A stretch of DNA of 64,000 nucleotides from positions 20,199 through 84,198 of the forward strand of contig CALUUL010000001.1 of NCBI GenBank assembly GCA_944323945.1. Reading direction: 5' to 3'. Position 1 is the stretch's first letter. Each line of letters begins with the position of its first letter. Made by a program: the position numbers and the translations under genes. Origin of the DNA: Candidatus Gastranaerophilales bacterium. Lineage in GTDB: Bacteria > Cyanobacteriota > Vampirovibrionia > Gastranaerophilales > Gastranaerophilaceae. Of the stretch, positions 1 to 9,005 are shown one piece after another. Under the pieces are notes generated by a model, which had not been told where the DNA came from, made no database searches, and worked only from the letters and a program-made list of their open reading frames with translations.

Positions 1-169
1 TTGTAATATCTTCAAGTCCGGCTATCATTCTTAACAAAGTAGATTTACCACAACCGGAGGAACCAACCAAAACCAAAAATTCCTTATCTTTAACTTCCAG
101 TGTTACATTATCAATTATCTTATTTTTATCATATATCTTAGTAACATTTTTTAATTCAACTTGAGCCAT
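1..169 (-). CDS. ABC transporter ATP-binding protein, sugar-type (UgpC/MalK-like), N-terminal part only
   Basis: Only the first 56 residues are inside the window; the gene runs off the left edge. The start is ATG at 169-167. The translation opens with [15 protein letters not shown], then a Walker A motif GSSGCGKST followed by LLRMIAGLE, the pattern of the ATPase that energises CUT1-type carbohydrate or glycerol-phosphate importers. Its start lies one base beyond the stop of the histidine-kinase-like gene, so the two are very probably one transcript. The permeases and binding protein are not visible. Assignment to the UgpC/MalK group rests on the N-terminus only, so another importer family is possible. 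Confidence 0.75.
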   Translation of the reverse strand, partial: MAQVELKNVTKIYDKNKIIDNVTLEVKDKEFLVLVGSSGCGKSTLLRMIAGLEDIT

Positions 170-170
170 A

Positions 171-1322
171 TTAAGCCTGAATCTCTTCTACAATTGTTTT
201 TTCAATAGGAACTATAAATACAAATGAAACTTGATTTGCATATTGATTGTTAATCCAAATTTCTCCTTTTAATTTACTGATATATTTTTTTGTACTACCC
301 AAAAGAAGACTCTGTAGTAAATATTTCTTTGAATTTTTTTCAACTTGTACATAAGGATCAAAAATATCTTCATTATTATATAGAGTAGCATCTAACCCCT
401 TACAAGCGACTTCAAACATAAGATAAGATTTTTCATTAATATTACTACTAACTTCAAAGCCTTTTGCCAACAAAAATTCAGGAATCGGATTTGACATATT
501 TATGCTTATAGCACCAGTTTCAATTAATTCTATCGCATTTGAAAGTAAATTAGACATTACTGTTTTTAATACATTTTTATCCGAATAACAATTCTGTTTT
601 ACCAAATCAGAAGTATTAACAGTAATTCTTATATCTTTATTTTTAAGCTTTACATTTAATTCATTAGTAACTATAGATAGAAGAGCTGCCACATCAAAAT
701 TATTATAATCAAACTTATAGATATCAGCTTCAACTTGTGATAATTCAATGAGTTTTTCAAGAAATAACAACAGTTCTGATGAATTAGAATTCATTATTTG
801 TAAATATTTTGTTTGTTTTTCATTTATTTCTCCGCTAAGCCCTTCAAGCATTGCTTGAGAAAATCCGACAACAGAATGAAGTGGAGAACATAAATAATTA
901 GACATTTTTGTCAAAAGAACATTTTTTGTATGATTCAAAATTTTCTGTTCCTGACGTTCCGTAATAAGTTGATCTAACAATGAGTGATCTTGTGTATTAT
1001 CAATGATTGTGAGAATGTATCGTTTCTTTTTTCCTGAAGAAACATCTGTAACTTTAACATCTGTAATTTTTGTATTTTGTTCTTCTGAAACGATTTTAAG
1101 AATTTGTTTAATTTCTTCATCTTTGTTTGAGATGATATTGTCAGAGTTGATGATAAAGTATTCATTGATATTTTTACCTCTTAATTTATTAGTTTCAAAA
1201 AGTTTGAATGCACTTTTATTTGCATAGTGAATTTTACCTGTTTCATCAATAACTAAAACTGCTTCAGGCAAATATGTAAGAACGTTATACTGTTTACCAA
1301 GCAATAAACTAAAAATATTCAT
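171..1322 (-). CDS. PAS-domain histidine-kinase-like protein lacking the phospho-accepting His (probable pseudokinase)
   Basis: 383 residues, cytoplasmic, no membrane segment. Residues about 10-110 look like a PAS sensor domain ([18 protein letters not shown]). Residues 130-200 align with a HisKA dimerisation helix, but where active kinases have S-H-E-L-R-T-P-L this protein has S-N-Y-L-C-S-P-L, so the His is Asn142. The ATPase domain keeps an N-box-like stretch ([10 protein letters not shown], 257-266), but the usual D-x-G-x-G loop reads ACKGLDA (306-312). Both changes argue against normal autophosphorylation. It may sense and scaffold or bind a partner. The sequence AAGGG lies 8 bases upstream of the ATG, and the gene is followed directly by an ABC ATPase gene. 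Confidence 0.75.
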   Translation of the reverse strand: MNIFSLLLGKQYNVLTYLPEAVLVIDETGKIHYANKSAFKLFETNKLRGKNINEYFIINSDNIISNKDEEIKQILKIVSEEQNTKITDVKVTDVSSGKKKRYILTIIDNTQDHSLLDQLITERQEQKILNHTKNVLLTKMSNYLCSPLHSVVGFSQAMLEGLSGEINEKQTKYLQIMNSNSSELLLFLEKLIELSQVEADIYKFDYNNFDVAALLSIVTNELNVKLKNKDIRITVNTSDLVKQNCYSDKNVLKTVMSNLLSNAIELIETGAISINMSNPIPEFLLAKGFEVSSNINEKSYLMFEVACKGLDATLYNNEDIFDPYVQVEKNSKKYLLQSLLLGSTKKYISKLKGEIWINNQYANQVSFVFIVPIEKTIVEEIQA

Positions 1323-1330
1323 GTAAAATT

Positions 1331-1387
1331 CCCTTATAATAATGTACTCTGATAATCTACAAGGACTATTTTAGCATATTATAAGGG
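1331..1387. repeat. 11-bp inverted repeat flanking the kinase-like gene promoter
   Basis: CCCTTATAATA (1331-1341) and TATTATAAGGG (1377-1387) are perfect inverted arms 35 bases apart. On the minus strand an extended -10 element TGCTAAAAT (1376-1368) lies just inside the right arm, and the left arm contains the ribosome binding site of the kinase-like gene. The likely transcription start near 1361 leaves the right arm outside the RNA, so a DNA-binding site is more plausible than an RNA hairpin. Function is inferred. Confidence 0.4.
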
Positions 1388-1426
1388 ATTTGAACAAGGA
1401 TTAATTAACAAACGTTTTATATAAAA

Positions 1427-2359
1427 TCAATTGAGATAATCTTTTAAATGTTTAATATTCTCAATAGCTCGTAATTTTCTTAATGCAATACATTCTATCT
1501 GCCTAATTCTTTCCTTAGAGAAACCCATATTTTTTCCCAGCTCTTCTAAAGTTTTAGGTTTATTTCCGTCAAGCCCAAATCTACCAATTATAATTTTTCT
1601 TTCTTTTGGTGTTAAATTATTAAGTACTTTATCAATATAAATTCTAAGCATATTACTTTGAGTATTAATCTCAGGTGATAAATAATTATCATCCGAAATA
1701 TAATCTTCTAAAGAAAGATTTTCAGCAATTGGAGTATCCAAACTAACAGGTTCTAATTTTATGGTATTAAGAGCCATTTCAACTTGTTTAACAGGCATTC
1801 TTAATTTATTTGCGATTTCTTCAACAGATGGTTCTCTTCCAAGATTATAACTTAATTCAAATATTCCTTTTTTCACAAGTCTTATTTTATCTATCATATG
1901 CACGGGAATTCTTATTACTTTTGAGTTATTTGCAATGGCTCTAACTATTGTTTGACGAATCCACCAAGTAGCATAAGTTGAAAATTTAAAACCTTTAGAA
2001 TAATCAAAACGATTGGCTGCTTTAATAAGACCTAAGGACCCTTCTTGGACTAAATCCATAAATAATACGCCTTGTCCTGTATATTTCTTAGCGATACTGA
2101 CAACTAACCTTAAATTTGCTTGAACAAGTTTTTTCTTTGCAATTAAAGAGGTATGCTCATCCCCTTCCATTATAATTTTCCCCAACTCTTGTTCTTCCCC
2201 TCTCTTCAAAAGCCTTGTCTTACCAATATCTTTTAAATACATTTGCAAAATATCATCTTTATGAACAATACTATTAAATGAAGCTACTTCTTCTTGTTCA
2301 TCTTCTATGTTAAGATAAGTATCCTCACAACATAAATCTTCAAGGTATTGAATACTCAT
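1427..2359 (-). CDS. RNA polymerase sigma factor, sigma-70 group 1/2 (RpoD/SigA family)
   Basis: About 310 residues. It shows region 1.2 ([14 protein letters not shown]), region 2 ([16 protein letters not shown], then [30 protein letters not shown] and IRIPVHM), region 3, and region 4 with the -35-binding helix ([20 protein letters not shown]). It therefore recognises -35/-10 promoters, consistent with TTGAAA/TATAAT sites elsewhere in this window. The ATG at 2359 is preferred because GAGAGG lies 9 bases upstream; an in-frame GTG at 2383 would overlap that site. There is no region 1.1, which is normal in cyanobacterial sigma factors. Whether this is the primary factor or a group 2 paralogue cannot be told from one locus. 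Confidence 0.92.
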   Translation of the reverse strand: MSIQYLEDLCCEDTYLNIEDEQEEVASFNSIVHKDDILQMYLKDIGKTRLLKRGEEQELGKIIMEGDEHTSLIAKKKLVQANLRLVVSIAKKYTGQGVLFMDLVQEGSLGLIKAANRFDYSKGFKFSTYATWWIRQTIVRAIANNSKVIRIPVHMIDKIRLVKKGIFELSYNLGREPSVEEIANKLRMPVKQVEMALNTIKLEPVSLDTPIAENLSLEDYISDDNYLSPEINTQSNMLRIYIDKVLNNLTPKERKIIIGRFGLDGNKPKTLEELGKNMGFSKERIRQIECIALRKLRAIENIKHLKDYLN

Positions 2360-2426
2360 ATAATAAACCCTCTCACTTCTCACTTAATTATTTTTGACGG
2401 AAGATTTATTTATGAGTTCCACAAAA

Positions 2427-2999
2427 TCAAAAAAAGTCTATTAATCTTTTAGCTTCACCAAAATCAATATTAAGTTCTTTAGCCAAAGGTAAATTCATTA
2501 TTACTTTATTACTTAAACGAAATATTTTAGGTAAAATTTTAAATCCACCTTTTAAAACTAAATCCATCGATAAATGTTTTTTATCTTTATCATATATCTG
2601 AGAAAAATTCAGACCGTTTACCGCACACGATGGATATGCAGGATTTCCTTTTGCATCTTCGGTCAACACTCCAAAAGTCCTGCAAACGAAAGGACGATGA
2701 TTATATATACTGCAACTTTTATCTACCAAAAAAGGACAGCAATATAATTCTTTTTTCTCGCTTTTTATTTTTTCTATATTTTTATCAATTTGTAATCTGG
2801 TTGTTTCATCAAGCTTATCATAAGCAATTTTTATATATTTAAACTCTAATTCTGACAAAGGATAGTCACCATTTTCACAGCATAAAGAACAACCTTTTTT
2901 ACAAAAGATATATTCTTTTTGATAATCAAAAATTTTCTTTAAATCTGAATCTACACTTTCAAGAAATTTTTCAAAATTTTCGAAATTATCATATTGCAT
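2427..2999 (-). CDS. YkgJ-family Cys-cluster protein (putative metal-binding)
   Basis: About 190 residues from ATG 2999. An N-terminal C-x3-C-x2-CC cluster (FCKKGCSLCCENGDYPLS) and later cysteines (YCCPFLVDKSCSIYNHRPFVCRTFG) match the zinc/iron-chelating YkgJ-like family (CxxCxxCC proteins). The biochemical role of the family is not established. The start is uncertain: AAGGAG is 16 bases upstream of this ATG, and an open frame with a hydrophobic stretch extends to TTG 3068, which has no ribosome binding site and reaches into the divergent murF promoter region. It lies upstream of the sigma factor gene on the same strand with a 67-base gap, so co-transcription is possible. Confidence 0.75.
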   Translation of the reverse strand: MQYDNFENFEKFLESVDSDLKKIFDYQKEYIFCKKGCSLCCENGDYPLSELEFKYIKIAYDKLDETTRLQIDKNIEKIKSEKKELYCCPFLVDKSCSIYNHRPFVCRTFGVLTEDAKGNPAYPSCAVNGLNFSQIYDKDKKHLSMDLVLKGGFKILPKIFRLSNKVIMNLPLAKELNIDFGEAKRLIDFF

Positions 3000-3090
3000 A
3001 CAATTAAGATTTAAACTCCTTACAATGAGAATAACATATAAAATGAAAACAGTCATTTTATTTAACAATTGAGTTCAAACATATGTTTTA

Positions 3091-3099
3091 TGGTAAAAT
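3091..3099 (+). promoter_or_regulatory. Extended -10 promoter element for the murF operon
   Basis: TGGTAAAAT is an extended -10 (TG-N-TAAAAT) 21 bases before the murF ATG. A weak TTGAGT at 3069-3074 is 19 bases upstream. Similar TGnTNNAAT elements stand before hom (37667-37675) and asnS (45627-45635), which supports the reading. Confidence 0.5.
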
Positions 3100-3120
3100 T
3101 ATTGAAGAATTGGGGATAAT

Positions 3121-4440
3121 ATGAAACTTGATTTTGGTGAGATATTAAAGGCTACAAATGCTGAAATTATAAAGAGTGAAGACAGTAATAATTTATTTGA
3201 ATTTTCAACTGATACAAGAACAATAAAAGCAGGAGATATATATATTCCGTTAAAGGGTGAATCATTTGACGGTTCTAATTTTATAGAAAAAGCAATAGAC
3301 TCCGGTGCAAAAGGATATTTCACATCAGATAAAACGAAAATATTCAACAAAGCTGATTTAATTCTTTATGTAGAAGACACAAAAGAAGCATATCTTCAAC
3401 TTGCAAATTTTTATAAAAACAAAATCAAACCATATACAATCGCAGTAACAGGCAGCAGCGGAAAAACAACAGTAAAAGAGATGATGTACAGTGTTTTTAA
3501 GAATGCAGGAAAAACAATAAAATCTATTTTAAATCACAATAACGAAATAGGTTTATGCCAAACATTATCTTCATTAGAAAATGATACAAAATATCTTATA
3601 GTAGAAATGGGAATGCGTGGACTTGGCGAAATAGAACTTTTATCAAAATATGCTCAGCCAGATATTGCAGTTATTGTAAATGTCGGAAGTGCACATATTG
3701 GTAGACTTGGTTCATTATTAAATATTGCAAAAGCAAAGTTTGAGATTGCTAAATATTTAAATCCAAAAGGAATACTAATTTCACATAGAAATGAACTTAT
3801 AGAACAAATAAACGATAAAACACATCAAACTGTTTATTTTAGTTTAGAAGATAAAAATTTAGAAATAAAAGAAATGACATCAAAAAGCTGTCGATTTGAT
3901 TACAAAAATCAAGAGTACAAACTCAATGTTGGTGGTGAACATAATATACAAAACGCTCTAAGTGTAATTGAAGCAGGGCTATTTGCAGGGTTAACATCAG
4001 ATATTATAGCCAAAGGCTTGGAGGAATTTGCACCGATTGAAAAAAGATGGGATATAAAAGAAGTTAAAGGCTTTAAAATTATTAATGATAGTTACAATTC
4101 AAATCCGGAATCTGTTAAAGCCGCACTAAAAACATTTTTATTATACACAGAATCACCCAAATCAGTAGTTTTAGGTGATATGGGTGAATTAGGATTAAAC
4201 GAGGAAGAATACCATAGTGAAACAGGTAAATTTTTAGAACAATTTGAATGCGATTATGTCCTAACAATAGGCGAACTTGCAAAACATATAAACCCTATAA
4301 ATAAAAAAACATTTCACTTTGATAATAAAATAGATCTGGTTGCTTTTATCAAAAAAAATCTACCGTCTGGTTCAAACATTTTATTAAAAGCATCACGATT
4401 TATGAAATTTGAAGAAATAATTGAGGAGCTCGATAAATAA
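3121..4440 (+). CDS. murF: UDP-N-acetylmuramoyl-tripeptide--D-alanyl-D-alanine ligase MurF
   Basis: 439 residues, usual family length. It adds the D-Ala-D-Ala dipeptide to UDP-MurNAc-tripeptide in the cytoplasm, the last soluble step of peptidoglycan precursor synthesis. The N-terminal substrate domain has the MurF pattern FSTDTRTIKAGDIYIPLKG (28-46). The Mur-ligase P-loop is TGSSGKTT (110-117), followed by NHNNEIGLC, and the C-terminal domain holds NDSYNSNP and LGDMGELG, both diagnostic of MurF rather than MurE or MurC. GGGGAT sits just before the ATG. It is the first gene of the murF-mraY-murD-ftsW-murG-folC operon; mraY follows after 2 bases. Confidence 0.96.
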   Translation: MKLDFGEILKATNAEIIKSEDSNNLFEFSTDTRTIKAGDIYIPLKGESFDGSNFIEKAIDSGAKGYFTSDKTKIFNKADLILYVEDTKEAYLQLANFYKNKIKPYTIAVTGSSGKTTVKEMMYSVFKNAGKTIKSILNHNNEIGLCQTLSSLENDTKYLIVEMGMRGLGEIELLSKYAQPDIAVIVNVGSAHIGRLGSLLNIAKAKFEIAKYLNPKGILISHRNELIEQINDKTHQTVYFSLEDKNLEIKEMTSKSCRFDYKNQEYKLNVGGEHNIQNALSVIEAGLFAGLTSDIIAKGLEEFAPIEKRWDIKEVKGFKIINDSYNSNPESVKAALKTFLLYTESPKSVVLGDMGELGLNEEEYHSETGKFLEQFECDYVLTIGELAKHINPINKKTFHFDNKIDLVAFIKKNLPSGSNILLKASRFMKFEEIIEELDK

Positions 4441-4442
4441 TC

Positions 4443-5417
4443 ATGGATTTCAACATATTAATTATAGTTTCAATGCTTGTTGCATTTGTATTAACATTGT
4501 TATTCGGAGTTGTATATATAGATTTTTTAAAGAAAAAAATGTATACCCAATATATTTTAGATGATGCACCTGAACGCCATGCACAAAAAGCAGGTACACC
4601 AACAACAGGTGGTGTATTTATAATAATTCCTATTATATTAGCATCACTTGCAGCTTTAACAATGAATCAATCATTAACACCAGTTTCATTAATAACCCTT
4701 ATGACATTGTTCTTTTTTATGCTTGCAGGTTTAAGTGATGACATTGGGAAAATAAAACATAAAGCAAATAAAGCAGGATTAACGCCAAGAAATAAATTAT
4801 TCTTACAAATTGCAATTTCCTTACTTCCTGCGGTTTACATGACAATATCAGGACAAACATATTTAAACATAGGTCAATACAGTTTAGATTTACACTATAT
4901 ATATCCATTTTTTGTAATACTCTTTATGACAGGAGTTTCTAATGCTGTAAACCTAACAGACGGATTAGACGGATTAGCAACATCAAACATAGCAATTGCA
5001 ATGATTGCTTCAACAGTAATATGTGCAATAACAGGTCATAATGATTTAGCAATAATATCAGCCGCAACCGTAGGTTCAGCAATAGCATTTTTGCACTATA
5101 ACAGATATCCGGCAAAAGTATTTATGGGTGATACTGGCTCTTTAGCTTTAGGTGGACTACTTGGAACAATTGCAGTTATGGGTAAATTTGAACTTTGGAT
5201 ATTATTTATAGGCATGGTTTTCTTTATAGAAACATTATCTGTTATTATTCAGGTAACAAGCTTCAAACTTACAGGTAAAAGAGTTTTTAAAATGAGTCCA
5301 ATTCATCATCATTTTGAATTATGCGGATGGAACGAAAACAAGATTGTGACTGTATTTTCTTTGGTTACTTTTATTTTCTGTACAATAGCAGTAATACTTT
5401 TTAAAATTTTATGGTAG
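4443..5417 (+). CDS. mraY: Phospho-N-acetylmuramoyl-pentapeptide-transferase MraY
   Basis: 324 residues and about ten membrane helices. It transfers phospho-MurNAc-pentapeptide to undecaprenyl phosphate, making lipid I in the inner membrane. Family signatures are present in order: RHAQKAGTPTTGG (45-57), the catalytic DD pair in LSDDIGK (97-103), NLTDGLDGLA (170-179), FMGDTGSLALGG (227-238) and the PIHHHFE motif (287-292) that separates MraY from WecA. It starts 2 bases after murF and murD follows after 7 bases, so translation is probably coupled. Confidence 0.97.
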   Translation: MDFNILIIVSMLVAFVLTLLFGVVYIDFLKKKMYTQYILDDAPERHAQKAGTPTTGGVFIIIPIILASLAALTMNQSLTPVSLITLMTLFFFMLAGLSDDIGKIKHKANKAGLTPRNKLFLQIAISLLPAVYMTISGQTYLNIGQYSLDLHYIYPFFVILFMTGVSNAVNLTDGLDGLATSNIAIAMIASTVICAITGHNDLAIISAATVGSAIAFLHYNRYPAKVFMGDTGSLALGGLLGTIAVMGKFELWILFIGMVFFIETLSVIIQVTSFKLTGKRVFKMSPIHHHFELCGWNENKIVTVFSLVTFIFCTIAVILFKILW

Positions 5418-5424
5418 GTAATAT

Positions 5425-6774
5425 ATGAAAAGAAAATGGACAGATAAAAAAGTCCTTATTTTAGGATTATCAAAAAGTGGAATATCAGCAGCAAAATACT
5501 TATCAAGTAAAGGAGCAGATTGTTTTATAACGGAATCAAAACCATTACAGGACAAAGATAAAGAGACAGTTGAAAAACTTGAAAAAGAAGGAATCAAAAT
5601 TGAAACAGGTCTTCATAGTGATGAATTCATCAATGACTCATATATAGCAATAACAAGCCCTGGAATTCCGCCCAAAAGCGAGATATTTTCAAGGCTAAAA
5701 GAAAAAAATATACCTGTAATAGGAGAAGTTGAACTAGCTTATCTTGAAGCAACCTCACCATTTATAGCAATCACTGGAACTAATGGTAAAACAACAACAA
5801 CATTTTTAACATCACATATTTTAAATAGTGAATATAATGCACCTGTATGCGGGAATATAGGAGTACCTCCAACATCGTTAATCGAAAAAAATCCAGATTA
5901 TTATGTATGTGAGGTTAGTTCATTCCAATTGGCAACAGCACCTACATTCAGACCTCAAATTGCATGTTTTCTTACCTTTACCCCTGATCATATTGATTGG
6001 CACGGAGGATTACAAAACTATTTCGATGCTAAAGCAAGTCTTTTCCAAGATTATAAACAACCAATGTATGCGGTATTTTCAGGCGCAGATGAAACAATAT
6101 ATAAATTTGCTCAACAATATAAAGGTGAGAAATTTATATACGCAAAAGAACTTGAGAAAAACTGTTGTTATATAAAGAACGATGCAATTTATTTCAAAAA
6201 AGACAAAGAAGAAGAAATAATAAAACTAAACAAAATTTCATTAGTAGGTGAGCACAATTATCAAAATACTATGTGTGCAATTGTTGTTGCTAAACTTATC
6301 GGAATTTCAAATGAACATATAAAAGAACAAATTATGTCGTTCAAAGCAGTAGAACACAGAATCGAATATGTAGCAGATGTTCAAGGTAAATCATTCTATA
6401 ATGATTCAAAAGCAACAAATCCTGAAGCATCATTTGTGGCAATAAAAGCATTTGAAGGAAAAAAATTAACTCTTATTGCAGGTGGCAGAGATAAGAATAC
6501 CGATTTAACAGAATTTTGCAAAGACTACATAAACAAATATGTTTCAACTGTAATTCTTATAGGAGAAGCAACTCAGCGTTTCAAAGAAAATATGGAGAAG
6601 AATGGGTTTAATAATATAATATTATCAAATTCACTTGAAGAAGCAATTGATACATCATTAAAATTAGATAATGAAATTGTACTTTTATCACCGGCTTGTG
6701 CAAGCTACGATATGTTCAACAGCTATGAACACAGAGGAGAAGTGTTTAAGAACTATGTCAAATCCAAACTATAG
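5425..6774 (+). CDS. murD: UDP-N-acetylmuramoylalanine--D-glutamate ligase MurD
   Basis: 449 residues, typical length. It adds D-glutamate to UDP-MurNAc-L-Ala. An N-terminal Rossmann-like domain begins KVLILGLSKSGISAAKYL, followed by SPGIP (78-82). The Mur-ligase P-loop is GTNGKTTT (118-125), then CGNIG and SSFQL, and the C-terminal domain carries NDSKATNPEA and AGGRDKN, all characteristic of MurD. The 3' end overlaps the proposed ftsW start by 20 bases. It lies between mraY and ftsW, the order found in many division and cell-wall clusters. Confidence 0.96.
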   Translation: MKRKWTDKKVLILGLSKSGISAAKYLSSKGADCFITESKPLQDKDKETVEKLEKEGIKIETGLHSDEFINDSYIAITSPGIPPKSEIFSRLKEKNIPVIGEVELAYLEATSPFIAITGTNGKTTTTFLTSHILNSEYNAPVCGNIGVPPTSLIEKNPDYYVCEVSSFQLATAPTFRPQIACFLTFTPDHIDWHGGLQNYFDAKASLFQDYKQPMYAVFSGADETIYKFAQQYKGEKFIYAKELEKNCCYIKNDAIYFKKDKEEEIIKLNKISLVGEHNYQNTMCAIVVAKLIGISNEHIKEQIMSFKAVEHRIEYVADVQGKSFYNDSKATNPEASFVAIKAFEGKKLTLIAGGRDKNTDLTEFCKDYINKYVSTVILIGEATQRFKENMEKNGFNNIILSNSLEEAIDTSLKLDNEIVLLSPACASYDMFNSYEHRGEVFKNYVKSKL

Positions 6775-7894
6775 TCGACAAAACAATAATAATGACGGAG
6801 TATTTCTGTCTTCATATGATAATACACTTATATTTATAGTCTTATTCTTGATTATAGTAGGATTTCTGGCTATATTTTCAGCAGGAGCACCAAAGTGTAT
6901 AATCCAAGGGACACATTCAACATTTTTTGTTGCAAGACAATTTGTATGGTTTATTCTTGGTTGTATCGGAATGTTCACAATAAGCCAAATTAACTATAAA
7001 GCTTTAAACAGATTATCACTACCATTTGCCTGGATAATAATAGGTCTTTTAGTTGGAGTACATTTTTTTGGAACAACAGTTAATGGCGCCCAAAGATGGT
7101 TATCAATAGGTCCAATACAATTCCAACCGTCTGAAGCAGCAAAACTTTCTGTAATAATGCTTCTTGCTAGTGCCTTTTCCAGAGATATAAATCTTTTTAA
7201 CAGTAAACTTTATAAATATTATATTCCTATTTTAATCATGGTCGGATTAATTTTTAAACAACCAAACTTAAGTATGGTACTTATATTATTAGCCTCATCA
7301 ATGTTTATGTATTTTGCAGCAGGTGGCAGCATAAAGCTGATTATATCGGCAATAGGAATGGGAATATTCGGGTTAAGTTTTGTATTCCATTCATATCAAA
7401 AACAAAGAATTGAAACCTGGCTGCACCCTGAAGCAGACCCATATGGAGCAGGTTATAATATAATTCAATCAATGTTAGCATTTGTTGCAGGTGGGTTCTT
7501 CGGTGAAGGATACGGAAATTCAAGACAAAAGTTAGGCTGGCTGCCTGAAGGGCATACTGATTTTATATATGCTGTATTTGCTGAAGAATTCGGATTTATC
7601 GGATGTCTTTTAATAATAGGTTTATTCCTTGCATTTTTACAAAGAGGATTACTTATTTCCGCAAAATGTGAGGATATTTTTGGCAAGCTTTTAGCAGCAG
7701 GTATTACTGTTTCAATTTGTCTTCAAGCATTTATTAATATATCTGTAGCAAGCTCTATGCTTCCTGCAACAGGTGTTCCAATGCCATTTATTAGTTATGG
7801 CGGTACATCTTTATTTATTACGATGTGCATGATTGGAGTTTTACTCAATATATCAAAGAAAAGAATAAGAAGGTTCCCAAGTGTCAGACAATAA
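6755..7894 (+). CDS. ftsW: SEDS-family peptidoglycan glycosyltransferase FtsW
   Basis: About 379 residues with roughly ten membrane helices. FtsW polymerises lipid II at the division septum together with a class B penicillin-binding protein. The SEDS signature near the C-terminus reads TGVPMPFISYGGTSLF, and the internal GAQRWLSIGPIQFQPSE is typical of the family. The gene position next to murD and murG favours FtsW over RodA, but sequence alone does not exclude RodA. The open frame extends to 6671 inside murD; ATG 6755 gives the family-like cytoplasmic N-terminus, with GAGGAG about 15 bases upstream, so the exact start is uncertain. It overlaps murG by 14 bases. Confidence 0.9.
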   Translation: MSNPNYSRQNNNNDGVFLSSYDNTLIFIVLFLIIVGFLAIFSAGAPKCIIQGTHSTFFVARQFVWFILGCIGMFTISQINYKALNRLSLPFAWIIIGLLVGVHFFGTTVNGAQRWLSIGPIQFQPSEAAKLSVIMLLASAFSRDINLFNSKLYKYYIPILIMVGLIFKQPNLSMVLILLASSMFMYFAAGGSIKLIISAIGMGIFGLSFVFHSYQKQRIETWLHPEADPYGAGYNIIQSMLAFVAGGFFGEGYGNSRQKLGWLPEGHTDFIYAVFAEEFGFIGCLLIIGLFLAFLQRGLLISAKCEDIFGKLLAAGITVSICLQAFINISVASSMLPATGVPMPFISYGGTSLFITMCMIGVLLNISKKRIRRFPSVRQ

Positions 7895-9005
7895 TAAAAC
7901 ATATTTTATTTCAGGTGGTGGTACAGGAGGGCATATATATCCTGCATTTACCGTTGTTGAGAAATTACTGAAAGAAAAAGATACCGAAAAAATTTATTAT
8001 ATTGGAAATCCAAAAAACTTGGAATTTGAAATAGTTCAAAAATATCCGAATGTTGAATTTTTACCTGTTAATGTATCAGGAATGCCAAGAAAAATGAGTC
8101 CTGAACTTATAAAATGGCTAATACAATTTTTCTTTGCATTTTTAAAAGCAAGAAAATATATCAAGAAATACAAACCTGATGCTATATTTACAACAGGAGG
8201 CTATGTTTCAGCCCCAATTGTAACAGCTGCAATAAATTTGAAAAAGCCATATATGATTCATGATTGTGATTCAGTACCCGGTTTAGTCTCAAAAATGGCA
8301 GCTCCAAACGCAAAAATTGTTTCTGTTGCATTTGAAAATTCAAAGAAAGTTCTAAAGTCCAATAACATTATATTTAACGGAAATCCTGTTCGTGAAGCAT
8401 TTTTTATCGTAACCAAAGAAGAAGCAAAGAAAAAACTTAATATTCCTATGGATAAAAAAGTTATATTTGCAATGGGCGGTTCTCAAGGTGCAAAAACAAT
8501 AAATTCTGCGATGGTAGATATTATAAAAACATTAAGCGAAGATATGAATGCCTTTGTGATTTTACAGACAGGAAAGAAAAAATATAATGACACAGTAATT
8601 GATTTAGAAACAAAATATCCTGAATTTAAAAATAATAACAACTTAATGATATGCCCGTATTTTGATGAAATGGTATATCCGTTAAAAGCTTCTGATTTAG
8701 TAATAGCAAGAGCAGGTTCATTAAGTTTAACAGAAATTATTCAATGTCACTTAGCTTCAATACTTATACCATATCCTTATGCTGCACAAGATCACCAAAG
8801 AAAAAATGCAAAAGAAATGTGTGAAAAAGGTGTTGCTTTGTATTTGGAAGATTCTGAATGTAATGGTGATAATTTACTAAACAAAATAAAAGAAATAATG
8901 AATAATAAAGAAAAATTATCTGATATGCAAGCTAAAGCAAAAGAACTTGCAAAAGCAAACCCGACAGAAGAAATTGTAAAACAATTGAAAAGTACAATAA
9001 AATGA
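7881..9005 (+). CDS. murG: UDP-N-acetylglucosamine--lipid I transferase MurG
   Basis: 374 residues, a GT28 glycosyltransferase on the inner face of the membrane that adds GlcNAc to lipid I to make lipid II. The N-terminal GGGTGGHIYP (12-21) is the classic MurG glycine loop, and the C-terminal domain has FAMGGSQGAKTIN and VIARAGSLSLTEI, the UDP-GlcNAc binding region. The start is GTG at 7881, with AGAAGG 7 bases upstream. Its last four bases form ATGA with the folC start. Product of the preceding MraY step and partner of FtsW in the same operon. Confidence 0.96.
   Translation: MSDNNKTYFISGGGTGGHIYPAFTVVEKLLKEKDTEKIYYIGNPKNLEFEIVQKYPNVEFLPVNVSGMPRKMSPELIKWLIQFFFAFLKARKYIKKYKPDAIFTTGGYVSAPIVTAAINLKKPYMIHDCDSVPGLVSKMAAPNAKIVSVAFENSKKVLKSNNIIFNGNPVREAFFIVTKEEAKKKLNIPMDKKVIFAMGGSQGAKTINSAMVDIIKTLSEDMNAFVILQTGKKKYNDTVIDLETKYPEFKNNNNLMICPYFDEMVYPLKASDLVIARAGSLSLTEIIQCHLASILIPYPYAAQDHQRKNAKEMCEKGVALYLEDSECNGDNLLNKIKEIMNNKEKLSDMQAKAKELAKANPTEEIVKQLKSTIK

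Noticed and set aside
2427..3068. Lipoprotein or signal-anchored start for the YkgJ-like protein from TTG 3068
   Set aside because: The hydrophobic stretch has no proper lipobox or ribosome binding site and lies in the divergent promoter region. A start at 2999 fits the family better, though its site is also poor.
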